Source: Acidimicrobiia bacterium (GTDB lineage Bacteria > Actinomycetota > Acidimicrobiia > Acidimicrobiales > Ilumatobacteraceae). Taken from it: 6,086 nt of DNA. Numbering within the stretch: the stretch's first letter is position 1; the number at the start of each line of letters is the position of its first letter. A program made the translations under genes and the position numbers. Positions 1 to 5,571 of this stretch are shown one piece after another. The DNA lies in the NCBI GenBank assembly GCA_013811855.1, contig JACCUL010000524.1:1-6086 (forward strand), written 5' to 3'. The notes beneath the pieces are model-generated. The model had not been told where the DNA came from and did no database searches. It saw only the letters and a list, made by a program, of their open reading frames with translations.

Positions 1-61
1 CCCATGCCACGCCGGCCGCCTGCTCGTCGGGCGTGCCGCTACCGAGCGGCGACGCCGTCAC
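1..61 (-). CDS. possible start of next operon gene (partial, off left edge)
   Basis: A GTG at 61-59 overlaps the TGA stop of the glycoamylase-like gene by 4 bp (GTGA). The permease 1 gene has the same arrangement with its upstream neighbour. The frame stays open to the window edge and would give VTASPLGSGTPDEQAAGVAW. No family can be recognised from 20 residues, and the upstream bases hold no strong ribosome binding site, so translation would have to be coupled. The alternative is that this stretch is non-coding and that the hairpin at 35-50 is a transcript end. The product is unknown. Confidence 0.3.
   Translation of the reverse strand, partial: MTASPLGSGTPDEQAAGVAW
35..50 (-). terminator. 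short GC hairpin just after the glycoamylase-like gene
   Basis: GCCGCT at 35-40 and AGCGGC at 45-50 form a perfect 6-bp stem with a 4-base loop, 7 bases past the stop of the preceding gene. No T-tract follows on the minus strand, so a classical intrinsic terminator is not supported. A chance hairpin in GC-rich DNA, or sequence inside a following gene, is equally possible. Confidence 0.2.
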
Positions 62-1608
62 GACCCGACTCGCCCGGCCCCGAACTGCTCCATCGCCATC
101 AGCGGTTGCACCCTCCGTTGCAGGGTGACCGCCAGATAGTCCTGGAACTGGTCGCCGAGGAGCTCGTTGGCGATGGCGGCGATGACCATTCCCTGATCGA
201 GGGCGAGGTAGCGGTCGGCGATCTGGCCGGTCGCCACGTTGACCGAATCCTTGAAGCCGCCGCGCCCGTAGATGTCAGGGAAGTCGGCCTCCAGCTTGGC
301 CAGGTTGGTCAGCGCGGCGTCGGGCGCGACGTCGAGGGCCAAGAAGGCGGCATGGGGCGTCACCACCCCTTCGCCGTAGTCGGTGATCGGCGCCGGCGGG
401 CGCGGGCAGGCGGGGTCGGCCCACCCGGCGTCGACGAGGGTCAACCGGTCGACGTCGGCGGCATATCCGTTGGGCTCGATGCCGATGGCGTCGACGCCGT
501 ACTCGCGATACCCGCCGGCCGGGTCACTCGCCGGCGAGAACCCCCAGTAGCCGTAGTCGGCCTCGTCGAGACCGAACTCGATCTGCGATTCGACGAACAG
601 CGGGTGGGTGACCGCCCAGCTGTCGGGGCCCCACTCCTCCTCCGGCACGACCAGAGGGACCATCATCGCCTCGAACATGCTGCCGCCCCAGGTCGGCACG
701 ACCAGCTGGTCGTCGTATGGGAACGCGCCTTCGAAGACGGGGACGTCGAGGTACGTCCGCCACTCGCCGATCGGTTGCCGTTCGGTCCACGCCCAGTCGC
801 ACGAGTCCGGGAAGGTGCGCCAGGGACCGAAGTAGTGCTCCTTGGGGATCTGGCGCAGGGCGATGCCGATGTACGACGCGATGCGCGGCTCGGTGTTGAA
901 GGCGCCGTAGTGGTGGCCGGTGTACACGACGTCCTCATACATGTCGCAGTAATCGTCACGGGGGAACGCGTCGGAACCGGGCGGCGCATCGTCGACGGTC
1001 CAGAAGCCGCCGCGGATGAGGCCCGCCCCGTCCGGCTTGGCCTGCGCGTCGTAGTAGCACCCGAAGTCCATGCTCGTGGCCAGCACCCAGGCCCGGTCGT
1101 GGAGCTTCGGTTCGGCCTCGGCGACCATCAACAACGCCGCGGCCAGCCAGCCGTTGTCGACGCTCGACAGGAACGGGTACACGATGTCGCCGTTCTCGGG
1201 CCAGATCGTGATCTTCTCCAAGGTGACCGGGTCGTACCAGTTGTAGAACTGGCCGGACGGCTCGTGGCGTTCGAGCTGGCTGACGCTGGTCAGCGTCCTG
1301 CGCATCCGCCGCGTCGCCTGCCGGTCGCTGATCAGGCCGAGGTCGCGAGCGGCGATCGTCGCCCAGAGGTACATCCCGATATTCGTCGGCGACGTGAACT
1401 CGGAGCGGGTGTTGCGTCGGAGGTCACCGCCGATGTTGTCGGCCGGGAGCCCGGTGCGGGGTGTGACGAGCTTGCGGAACGACCGCCAGGTATCGGCGGC
1501 GTAGCGCTCCAACGGTGGTCCGCCCCCGTCCCCGTGGGCACTGGTGGTGGCAGGGATGATCGGTAGCCCGAGGGCCAACGTCACGGCGAGGACGGAGATG
1601 CGGCGCAT
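58..1608 (-). CDS. secreted glycoamylase-like protein (PF10091/GH144-like; related to glycoamylase region of cyclic beta-1,2-glucan synthase)
   Basis: This 516-residue protein is predicted to be exported and to act on a glucan or other glycan outside the membrane. Residues 1-24 form a signal peptide: MRR, a hydrophobic core, then a likely cleavage site around TTSA-HG. Several motifs match the glycoamylase-like part of NdvB-type cyclic beta-1,2-glucan synthases, in the same order: TSPTNIG (72-78), FYNWYD (121-126), SSVDNGW (148-154), WGGSMFEAMM (307-316), YWGFSPASDPAGGYREYG (354-371), VVTPHAAFLAL (415-425), GGFKDSVN (450-457) and ALDQGM (469-474). This order fits an alpha/alpha-toroid fold. 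No glycosyltransferase or membrane domain is fused to it, so the domain stands alone. The start at 1608 is favoured over the longer frame reaching 1890 because an AAAGGAG site lies 8 bases upstream and a signal peptide follows directly; the longer frame would run into the permease gene. It is the last complete gene of the ABC operon, 20 bp after permease 2. The exact substrate and activity are inferred. Beta-1,2-glucan is suggested by the motif relatives but is not shown. Confidence 0.8.
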   Translation of the reverse strand: MRRISVLAVTLALGLPIIPATTSAHGDGGGPPLERYAADTWRSFRKLVTPRTGLPADNIGGDLRRNTRSEFTSPTNIGMYLWATIAARDLGLISDRQATRRMRRTLTSVSQLERHEPSGQFYNWYDPVTLEKITIWPENGDIVYPFLSSVDNGWLAAALLMVAEAEPKLHDRAWVLATSMDFGCYYDAQAKPDGAGLIRGGFWTVDDAPPGSDAFPRDDYCDMYEDVVYTGHHYGAFNTEPRIASYIGIALRQIPKEHYFGPWRTFPDSCDWAWTERQPIGEWRTYLDVPVFEGAFPYDDQLVVPTWGGSMFEAMMVPLVVPEEEWGPDSWAVTHPLFVESQIEFGLDEADYGYWGFSPASDPAGGYREYGVDAIGIEPNGYAADVDRLTLVDAGWADPACPRPPAPITDYGEGVVTPHAAFLALDVAPDAALTNLAKLEADFPDIYGRGGFKDSVNVATGQIADRYLALDQGMVIAAIANELLGDQFQDYLAVTLQRRVQPLMAMEQFGAGRVGS

Positions 1609-1616
1609 GGGGTTCG

Positions 1617-1623
1617 CTCCTTT
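1617..1623 (-). promoter_or_regulatory. ribosome binding site of the glycoamylase-like gene
   Basis: The minus strand reads AAAGGAG, 8 bases before the ATG at 1608 and inside the 20-bp gap after permease 2. It fixes the start at 1608 and rules out the in-frame upstream codons, which lie inside the permease gene. Confidence 0.85.
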
Positions 1624-1628
1624 GATGA

Positions 1629-2528
1629 TCACTTGATGCCGGTCGAGGCGACGCCCTGGATGACGTACTTCTGCATCGCCACGAAAAGGATGACGACGGG
1701 CAGCACCACCACGACCGAGCCCGCCATCTGCAGCGCCACGTTCGTCTCCTGCTGACCGATGGCGAACAGGGCGATGGCGACCGGCAGCGTGTACATGTCC
1801 TCGGTGCTGGCCACCACCAACGGCCACAGGAACGCGTTCCAGCTGCCGAGGAACGTGAGGATGGCGAGCGTGGCGAGCGCCGGTCCGCACAGCGGCAAGA
1901 CGATGCGGAAGAAGATCGTGTACTCGCCCGCGCCGTCGATGCGGGCCGCGTCGAGCAGCTCGTCGGGGATGGTGCTGATGAACTGGCGCATCAGGAAGGC
2001 CCCCAGCGCCCCGACGAGGAAGGGCAGGATCAGCCCGAGGTGGGTGTTGGCGAGGCCCAGGTTCGAGACCAGCACGAACAACGGCATGAACGTGACGATC
2101 GCCGGGACCATCATCGTGGCCAGCATGAGAACGAACAGGACCCGCTTGCCTGGGAACTCGAGCTTGGCGAGCGCGTAGCCGAGCATCGAGCCGAACAGCA
2201 GGTTGCCCGCGGTCACGGCAAGGGCGACCACCGTCGAGTTGAAGAAGTAGCGCGGAAAGTCGAGGCGGTCGAAGAGCTCCCGGTAGTTGCCGGTCGTCGG
2301 ATCCTCGGGGATGAACGTCGGCGGGATCCGACGCAGCTCGCCGGTCGTCTTGAACGACCCCAGGATCATCCAGACGAACGGGCCCACCATCAGCAGGAGG
2401 CCGACGATCAGACCGACGTGGAGGAGGAGGCCGTGCCGGCGGCGGTGGCCGACCTGCCCACTCGGGACCGGTGGGACGGGATCGGGCTCGACGGCGGGAG
2501 GCGTGGCGGGTGCGGTGGTCGTCGTCAT
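1629..2528 (-). CDS. carbohydrate ABC transporter permease, MalG/AraQ type
   Basis: This 299-residue inner-membrane subunit of a CUT1-type sugar importer would pair with permease 1 to form the translocation pore. Residues 1-33 are a Pro/Thr-rich cytoplasmic tail ending in RRR. The first membrane segment (about 35-57) is followed by the family-typical GSFKTTGEL. Further hydrophobic segments lie near 98-122, 129-153, 163-181, 214-240 and 269-289. The EAA loop that contacts the ATPase is at about 189-216 (ELLDAARIDGAGEYTIFFRI, then LP), with the conserved Ala and Gly in place. Length is normal for the MalG group. The ATG at 2528 has GAGGAC 6 bases upstream, overlapping the stop of permease 1, so the two genes are cotranscribed and probably coupled. 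The sugar cannot be read from the permease sequence. Confidence 0.95.
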   Translation of the reverse strand: MTTTTAPATPPAVEPDPVPPVPSGQVGHRRRHGLLLHVGLIVGLLLMVGPFVWMILGSFKTTGELRRIPPTFIPEDPTTGNYRELFDRLDFPRYFFNSTVVALAVTAGNLLFGSMLGYALAKLEFPGKRVLFVLMLATMMVPAIVTFMPLFVLVSNLGLANTHLGLILPFLVGALGAFLMRQFISTIPDELLDAARIDGAGEYTIFFRIVLPLCGPALATLAILTFLGSWNAFLWPLVVASTEDMYTLPVAIALFAIGQQETNVALQMAGSVVVVLPVVILFVAMQKYVIQGVASTGIK

Positions 2529-2534
2529 GTCGTG

Positions 2535-2540
2535 GTCCTC
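2535..2540 (-). promoter_or_regulatory. ribosome binding site of permease 2, overlapping the permease 1 stop
   Basis: The minus strand reads TGAGGAC, where TGA (2541-2539) ends permease 1 and GAGGAC (2540-2535) lies 6 bases before the ATG at 2528. The shared bases imply translational coupling of the two permeases, which are needed in equal amounts. Confidence 0.7.
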
Positions 2541-3489
2541 ACGTCTTCGGCCGGAGCAACTTGAACTGGGCGAAGGCGAAGATGGCGATCGCCAGGAACA
2601 GCACGTAGCTGACCGCCGCGGTGTAGCCGTAGTTGCCGAAGCTGAACTGGTTGAAGGCGTGGAACGAGACCGACAGCGTCGAATCGAGCGGTCCGCCCTG
2701 GGTCATCACGAACGGCTCCTCGAAGAACTGCAGGTAACCGATGCTCGTGATCACGGAGACGAACAGCAGCGTGGGGCGCAGCAGCGGCACGGTGATGCGC
2801 CTGAACGCCTGCCAGCTCGTGGCCCCGTCCACCGATGCGGCCTCGTACATGTCGGTCGGGATCGCCTGGAGCCCGGCCAGGAACACGATCATCGAGAACC
2901 CGAGGTTGCGCCATGCCGCCATCACGATCAGCGACGGCAGGGAGTAAGTGGTATCGGTGAGCCAACCGGGTCCCTCGATGCCGACGAGGTCGAGCAGGCC
3001 GTTCACCAGGCCGGCGTCGGTGCCGAGCAGGAGTCGCCAGACCACGGCGATCGCCACGATGCTGGTCACGTACGGCAGGAAGAAGCCGAGCCGGAACACC
3101 TTGCGGATCTTGACGACCCCCTGGTTCAGCGCCACCGCCGCGAGCAGGCCCAGCACCATCGTCAGGGGCACCCCGAACAGGACGAAGACGGCGGTGTTGA
3201 CCGCCGCCTTCCGGAACGTCGGGTCGGTGAACACGTCGACGTAGTTGTCGAAGCCGACGAAGTTGACCCCGAACGGGCTGCGGATGTCGGTGCTGCGCAG
3301 GTCGGTGAAGCTGGTGATGAACGAGACCAGGATCGGGCCGGCCAGGAACACGATGAACAGGGCGACGAACGGGAACGCGAAGCTCCAGCCGATGAGGGCC
3401 TGCTTCCAGGCTCGTCGCCGGTTGCGCTGGGGGACCAGGGGGACCAGGGGGGTGACCGCCGGGGCCGACCCCGACAGCTCTGCGGTCAC
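2539..3489 (-). CDS. carbohydrate ABC transporter permease, MalF/UgpA type
   Basis: This 316-residue inner-membrane permease of a CUT1-type sugar importer is the partner of the MalG-type permease downstream. A basic N-terminus (QRNRRRAWKQ, 21-30) precedes the first membrane segment at about 33-60. FVGFDNYVDVFTDP (77-90) is the usual extracytoplasmic segment of this family. More segments lie at about 96-121, 132-156, 185-210, 238-256 and 288-309. The EAA loop spans about 216-240 (EAASVDGATSWQAFRRITVP). Late in the protein, EPFVMTQGGP (258-267) is a conserved signature of MalF/UgpA permeases. The start is GTG at 3489, giving a GTGA overlap with the stop of the binding-protein gene and no clear Shine-Dalgarno, so it is likely translated by coupling. 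The longer open frame up to 3930 is a shadow of the binding-protein gene. Confidence 0.94.
   Translation of the reverse strand: MTAELSGSAPAVTPLVPLVPQRNRRRAWKQALIGWSFAFPFVALFIVFLAGPILVSFITSFTDLRSTDIRSPFGVNFVGFDNYVDVFTDPTFRKAAVNTAVFVLFGVPLTMVLGLLAAVALNQGVVKIRKVFRLGFFLPYVTSIVAIAVVWRLLLGTDAGLVNGLLDLVGIEGPGWLTDTTYSLPSLIVMAAWRNLGFSMIVFLAGLQAIPTDMYEAASVDGATSWQAFRRITVPLLRPTLLFVSVITSIGYLQFFEEPFVMTQGGPLDSTLSVSFHAFNQFSFGNYGYTAAVSYVLFLAIAIFAFAQFKLLRPKT
3431..3448 (-). repeat. two tandem copies of a 9-bp unit in the permease 1 N-terminus
   Basis: GGGACCAGG occurs twice back to back on the plus strand at 3431-3439 and 3440-3448. It encodes the PLVPLVP stretch of the cytoplasmic tail (about residues 14-20). 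It is probably a slippage-prone microrepeat in an unconstrained tail, with no evident function. Confidence 0.5.
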
Positions 3490-4853
3490 AGCCCGGTGCC
3501 GATCGACTCGACCTCCTGCTGCATCGCCGCGCACCCGTCCTCCGGCGACGCGTCGCCGACCGTGACCTGCTCGATCTGACCGTCCACGGCCGACGCCACG
3601 GCCTCCCATGTCGGGATCGACGGCTGTGCCTTGGCGTCTTCGAGCTGCGCGCCGAAGGTGGCCACGAACTCGTCGTCGGCCAGCACCGGGTCCTCCCAGG
3701 CGGATTTGACGGCTGGCAGGTCGCTCACCGTCTCGAACCACTTGACCTGGACGTCGGGACGTGACAGGTACTCGATGAACGCCCAAGCCGCTGGCTTGTT
3801 GTCCGACTGGTCGAAGACGGCCAGGTTGGCACCTCCGACGAACGACGTGGCCGTCTGGTTCTTCGGCTGGCCGGCGACGGTCCACGTCTCCGGGTCGGCG
3901 CCGGCATCGGTGACGACCCCTCTCATCCACGGACCGCTGATGAACGAGCCGACATCACCGTTGGTGAACGCCGCCTCGACCGGCACGTCGCTCACGGCGG
4001 GTGGCGTGAGGCCATCCTCGAAGAACGAGTCGTAGTACGACAAGGCCTCGACGCACGCCTCCGAGTCCAAGGTGAAGTTGCCCGCATCGTCGAGGATCTC
4101 GCCACCGGCCTGCCAGAAGAACGGCATGAACGTCTGCCACGACCCCGTGCCGCCCGGCTGGAGGCTGATGCCGTACTTGGCGCCGGCCTCCATCTGGGCC
4201 TGGGCCAGCTGCTTCAGCTCGTCCCAGTCGGCCGGCGCCTGGTTGAACCCGCCCTCCTCGGCGAGGTCCGTGCGGTAGTAGACGAGGCGTGTCTCGACGT
4301 ACCACGGGACGGCGTAGCTCACCCCGTCGACCACCGACGTCTCCCATGCGCCCTCGAAGAACTGCTCCGGGTCGAAGCTGTCCGGCGTCGGCTCGAGGCC
4401 GCCGAGCTTGGCGAACTCGCCCATCCACGTCGTACCGATGAGGCTCGCGTCGGGGACCTCGCCGCCGGCGATGGCGTTGACGATGCGGTCGTGGGCGGCG
4501 TCCCACGGCACGGCCGTGACATCGACGGAGATGTCCGGGAACTCGGCCATGAAGTCGTCGGCCAGGACACCGAGCTGTTCGCCCTCGGTGCCCATCGCCC
4601 ACACGCTGATGCCGCCTTCCACCGCGCCATCGGCCTCGGAGCCCGAAGCTTCGGGGCCCGACGCATCAGTCCCGCCCGACACATCAGTCCCGGCCGACAC
4701 ATCAGGGTCGGCAGCACCGTCGTCGTCGTCGCCGCGGCCGCAGGCGGCGACGGACAACGCGAGCGACGCGCCGAGGGCGATCGCACGGATGGAGCGCCTC
4801 CGGTGAGAGCCTCGACGAGGGACGGCGACGGACGAACACTCGGTATGAGCCAC
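3486..4853 (-). CDS. extracellular sugar-binding lipoprotein of ABC importer (family 1 SBP)
   Basis: This is the substrate-capturing subunit of the importer, anchored to the outer face of the membrane. From a GTG at 4853 it is 455 residues long. A basic n-region (RRGSHRRRSIR) and hydrophobic stretch lead to a lipobox, LSVAAC, with the lipidated Cys at 38. Residues 39-80 are an Asp/Ser/Gly-rich linker, and the binding domain begins near ISVWAMGTEGEQ (82-93). PDASLIGTTWMGEFAKLGGLEP, YAVPWYVETRLVYYRTDLAEEG and SGPWMRG are typical SBP family 1 segments; aromatic residues such as W119-equivalents and the WYVETR region may stack on sugars, which is inference. Start choice: AGGAGG sits directly against an in-frame ATG at 4859, too close to serve it, but 6 bases before the GTG at 4853. 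A GTG at 4880 has only a weak site. It is the first gene of the operon; its stop overlaps the permease 1 start. The bound sugar is unknown. Confidence 0.93.
   Translation of the reverse strand: MAHTECSSVAVPRRGSHRRRSIRAIALGASLALSVAACGRGDDDDGAADPDVSAGTDVSGGTDASGPEASGSEADGAVEGGISVWAMGTEGEQLGVLADDFMAEFPDISVDVTAVPWDAAHDRIVNAIAGGEVPDASLIGTTWMGEFAKLGGLEPTPDSFDPEQFFEGAWETSVVDGVSYAVPWYVETRLVYYRTDLAEEGGFNQAPADWDELKQLAQAQMEAGAKYGISLQPGGTGSWQTFMPFFWQAGGEILDDAGNFTLDSEACVEALSYYDSFFEDGLTPPAVSDVPVEAAFTNGDVGSFISGPWMRGVVTDAGADPETWTVAGQPKNQTATSFVGGANLAVFDQSDNKPAAWAFIEYLSRPDVQVKWFETVSDLPAVKSAWEDPVLADDEFVATFGAQLEDAKAQPSIPTWEAVASAVDGQIEQVTVGDASPEDGCAAMQQEVESIGTGL
4642..4655. repeat. 14-bp perfect palindrome inside the SBP linker
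   Basis: CCCGAAGCTTCGGG is its own reverse complement. It lies in the low-complexity linker codons next to the 18-bp tandem repeats. A coding explanation (Ser-Glu-Ala-Ser-Gly type codons) is sufficient, and a regulatory role is unsupported. Confidence 0.35.
4657..4710 (-). repeat. three tandem 18-bp repeats encoding the lipoprotein linker
   Basis: On the plus strand CCCGACGCATCAGTCCCG (4657-4674) is followed by CCCGACACATCAGTCCCG (4675-4692, one change) and GCCGACACATCAGGGTCG (4693-4710, diverging mainly at its ends). Each copy encodes six residues of the form D-V/A-S-G/A-G-T. A more degenerate unit may precede at 4639-4656. The repeats build the flexible tether between the lipid anchor and the binding domain, and copy number could vary by slippage. 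Confidence 0.8.
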
Positions 4854-4859
4854 TTGCAT

Positions 4860-4865
4860 CCTCCT
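4860..4865 (-). promoter_or_regulatory. AGGAGG ribosome binding site that decides the SBP start
   Basis: A perfect AGGAGG reads on the minus strand at 4865-4860. The next in-frame ATG (4859) abuts it with no spacer, whereas the GTG at 4853 has a 6-base spacer. The site therefore argues for GTG initiation. Confidence 0.75.
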
Positions 4866-5019
4866 GGCATGGGTTGCCACGATTTGCGCCCTGCCAGGGT
4901 CCGGGGAGACACCTCCCCGAGCCAGTCGTGGGCTGGCCGCACGGCAGGCTTCATCGTGTGACCCCGGGCACTACCCGGCTCGAGCGTCCGGCAACCATCC
5001 ACGGCCAACGGCCGGGCGG
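4866..5019 (-). promoter_or_regulatory. leader between the GAPDH fragment and the sugar-transport operon
   Basis: This is the only place in the window where the operon promoter could lie. Visible structures are a 7-bp perfect stem with a 4-base loop (4902-4908 with 4913-4919, CGGGGAG/CTCCCCG), a 5-bp stem with a 7-base loop (4921-4925 with 4933-4937), a 5-bp stem (4964-4968 with 4974-4978) and a 5-bp stem with a 3-base loop (5002-5006 with 5010-5014). The last begins 6 bases after the GAPDH stop and could end that transcript, but no T-tract follows. No convincing -35/-10 pair and no LacI-type operator with a central CG were found. At this GC content some short hairpins are expected by chance. 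Confidence 0.35.
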
Positions 5020-5571
5020 TCAGCGATCGGCGGGTGATGCCCCGCCGCCACCGATCGTCAGCACGCTGCTCGGCCCACGTGCGGACGATCCCACGCCTCC
5101 CATCAGCTCGCTGAGCTCCAGCAGGCGGTTGGCGTAGCCCCACTCGTTGTCGTACCAGCCGAGCACCTTGACGCGGTCACCGGATGTCATCGTGTCGCAC
5201 GCCGAGAACAGGCACGACTGCGGCCGGCCGATGATGTCGGAGCTCACCAGCGGGATGTCGGTGACGGCGAGGATGCCGTCGAACCGAGGCTCGGTCGCCG
5301 CCTCGGTGAACGCGGCGTTGATCTCCTCGACCGACACCGGGCGGCCGACGGTGCAGACGAGGTCGGTCACCGAGCCGCACGCGACCGGCACGCGGAACGC
5401 GATGCCGTCGAGCCGGCCGGCGAGCTCGGGCAGCACGTCGTCGATGGCGCGGGCGGCGCCGGTGGTCGACGGCACGATGTTCTGCGCCGCGGCGCGCGAC
5501 CGGCGAAGGTCGCGGGTGTGGCCGCGGTGGGGCAGATCGACGAGGTTCTGGTCGTTCGTGTAGGCGTGCAC
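5020..5571 (-). CDS. gap: glyceraldehyde-3-phosphate dehydrogenase, C-terminal fragment (N-terminal half missing)
   Basis: Intact, this cytoplasmic glycolytic enzyme oxidises glyceraldehyde 3-phosphate to 1,3-bisphosphoglycerate with NAD(P). Only about 183 residues of a usual 330-340 remain. Homology begins at VHAYTNDQNLVDLPH, which contains the catalytic-base His (His176 in Bacillus numbering). It continues through DLRRSRAAAQNIVPSTTGAARAI (phosphate-binding region), FRVPVACGSVTDL, and the C-terminal WYDNEWGYANRLLEL with the Asn that contacts nicotinamide. The NAD-binding Rossmann half and the catalytic Cys of SCTTNC are absent: upstream of 5571 the frame stays open as far as 6075, but the residues are not GAPDH-like. 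Two oddities are a few extra residues in the S-loop (RGHT before DLRR) and a Gly/Ser-rich tail of about 25 residues after LSELM. The protein would be inactive as shown. The break coincides with the epimerase break at 5566-5571. Confidence 0.9.
   Translation of the reverse strand: MHAYTNDQNLVDLPHRGHTRDLRRSRAAAQNIVPSTTGAARAIDDVLPELAGRLDGIAFRVPVACGSVTDLVCTVGRPVSVEEINAAFTEAATEPRFDGILAVTDIPLVSSDIIGRPQSCLFSACDTMTSGDRVKVLGWYDNEWGYANRLLELSELMGGVGSSARGPSSVLTIGGGGASPADR
5566..5571. other. head-to-head chimeric junction at a 6-bp palindrome (gap'/rpe')
   Basis: GTGCAC encodes Val-His on both strands. On the minus strand it opens the recognisable GAPDH sequence (VHAYTNDQ). On the plus strand it opens the recognisable epimerase sequence (VHTSLPFD). 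Each family's homology stops at this hexamer, and each gene has lost its N-terminal part. This is the pattern of an inversion-type join at short shared sequence. Confidence 0.75.

Noticed and set aside
4..1566. 520-codon open frame on the plus strand opposite the glycoamylase-like gene
   Set aside because: It is a mirror frame of a GC-rich gene. The translation is Arg/Val/Gly/Asp-rich without family motifs, whereas the minus strand has a signal peptide, ribosome binding site and conserved motifs.
1609..1890. N-terminal extension of the glycoamylase-like gene up to 1890
   Set aside because: It lies inside the permease 2 gene, and the AAAGGAG site plus signal peptide place the start at 1608.
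2287..3579. 430-codon open frame on the plus strand opposite the permeases
   Set aside because: The translation is low-complexity (Glu, Gln, His, Arg, Asp-rich), spans two real minus-strand genes and their junction, and has no recognisable domain.
3490..3930. N-terminal extension of permease 1 up to 3930
   Set aside because: It is antiphase to the binding-protein gene, Arg-rich and unlike any permease N-terminus; the GTG at 3489 gives a normal-length protein.
5002..5014. Hairpin CGGCC-AAC-GGCCG as an intrinsic terminator of the GAPDH gene
   Set aside because: The stem is only 5 bp and no T-tract follows on the minus strand.
4319..5143. 274-codon minus-strand frame across the leader and the binding-protein start
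   Set aside because: It overlaps the GAPDH tail and the SBP gene in a different frame, is Arg/Ser/Pro-rich and shows no motif.
5518..5565. Epimerase frame extended back to 5518
   Set aside because: These bases are antisense to conserved GAPDH codons, and the encoded residues do not match the epimerase N-terminal region.
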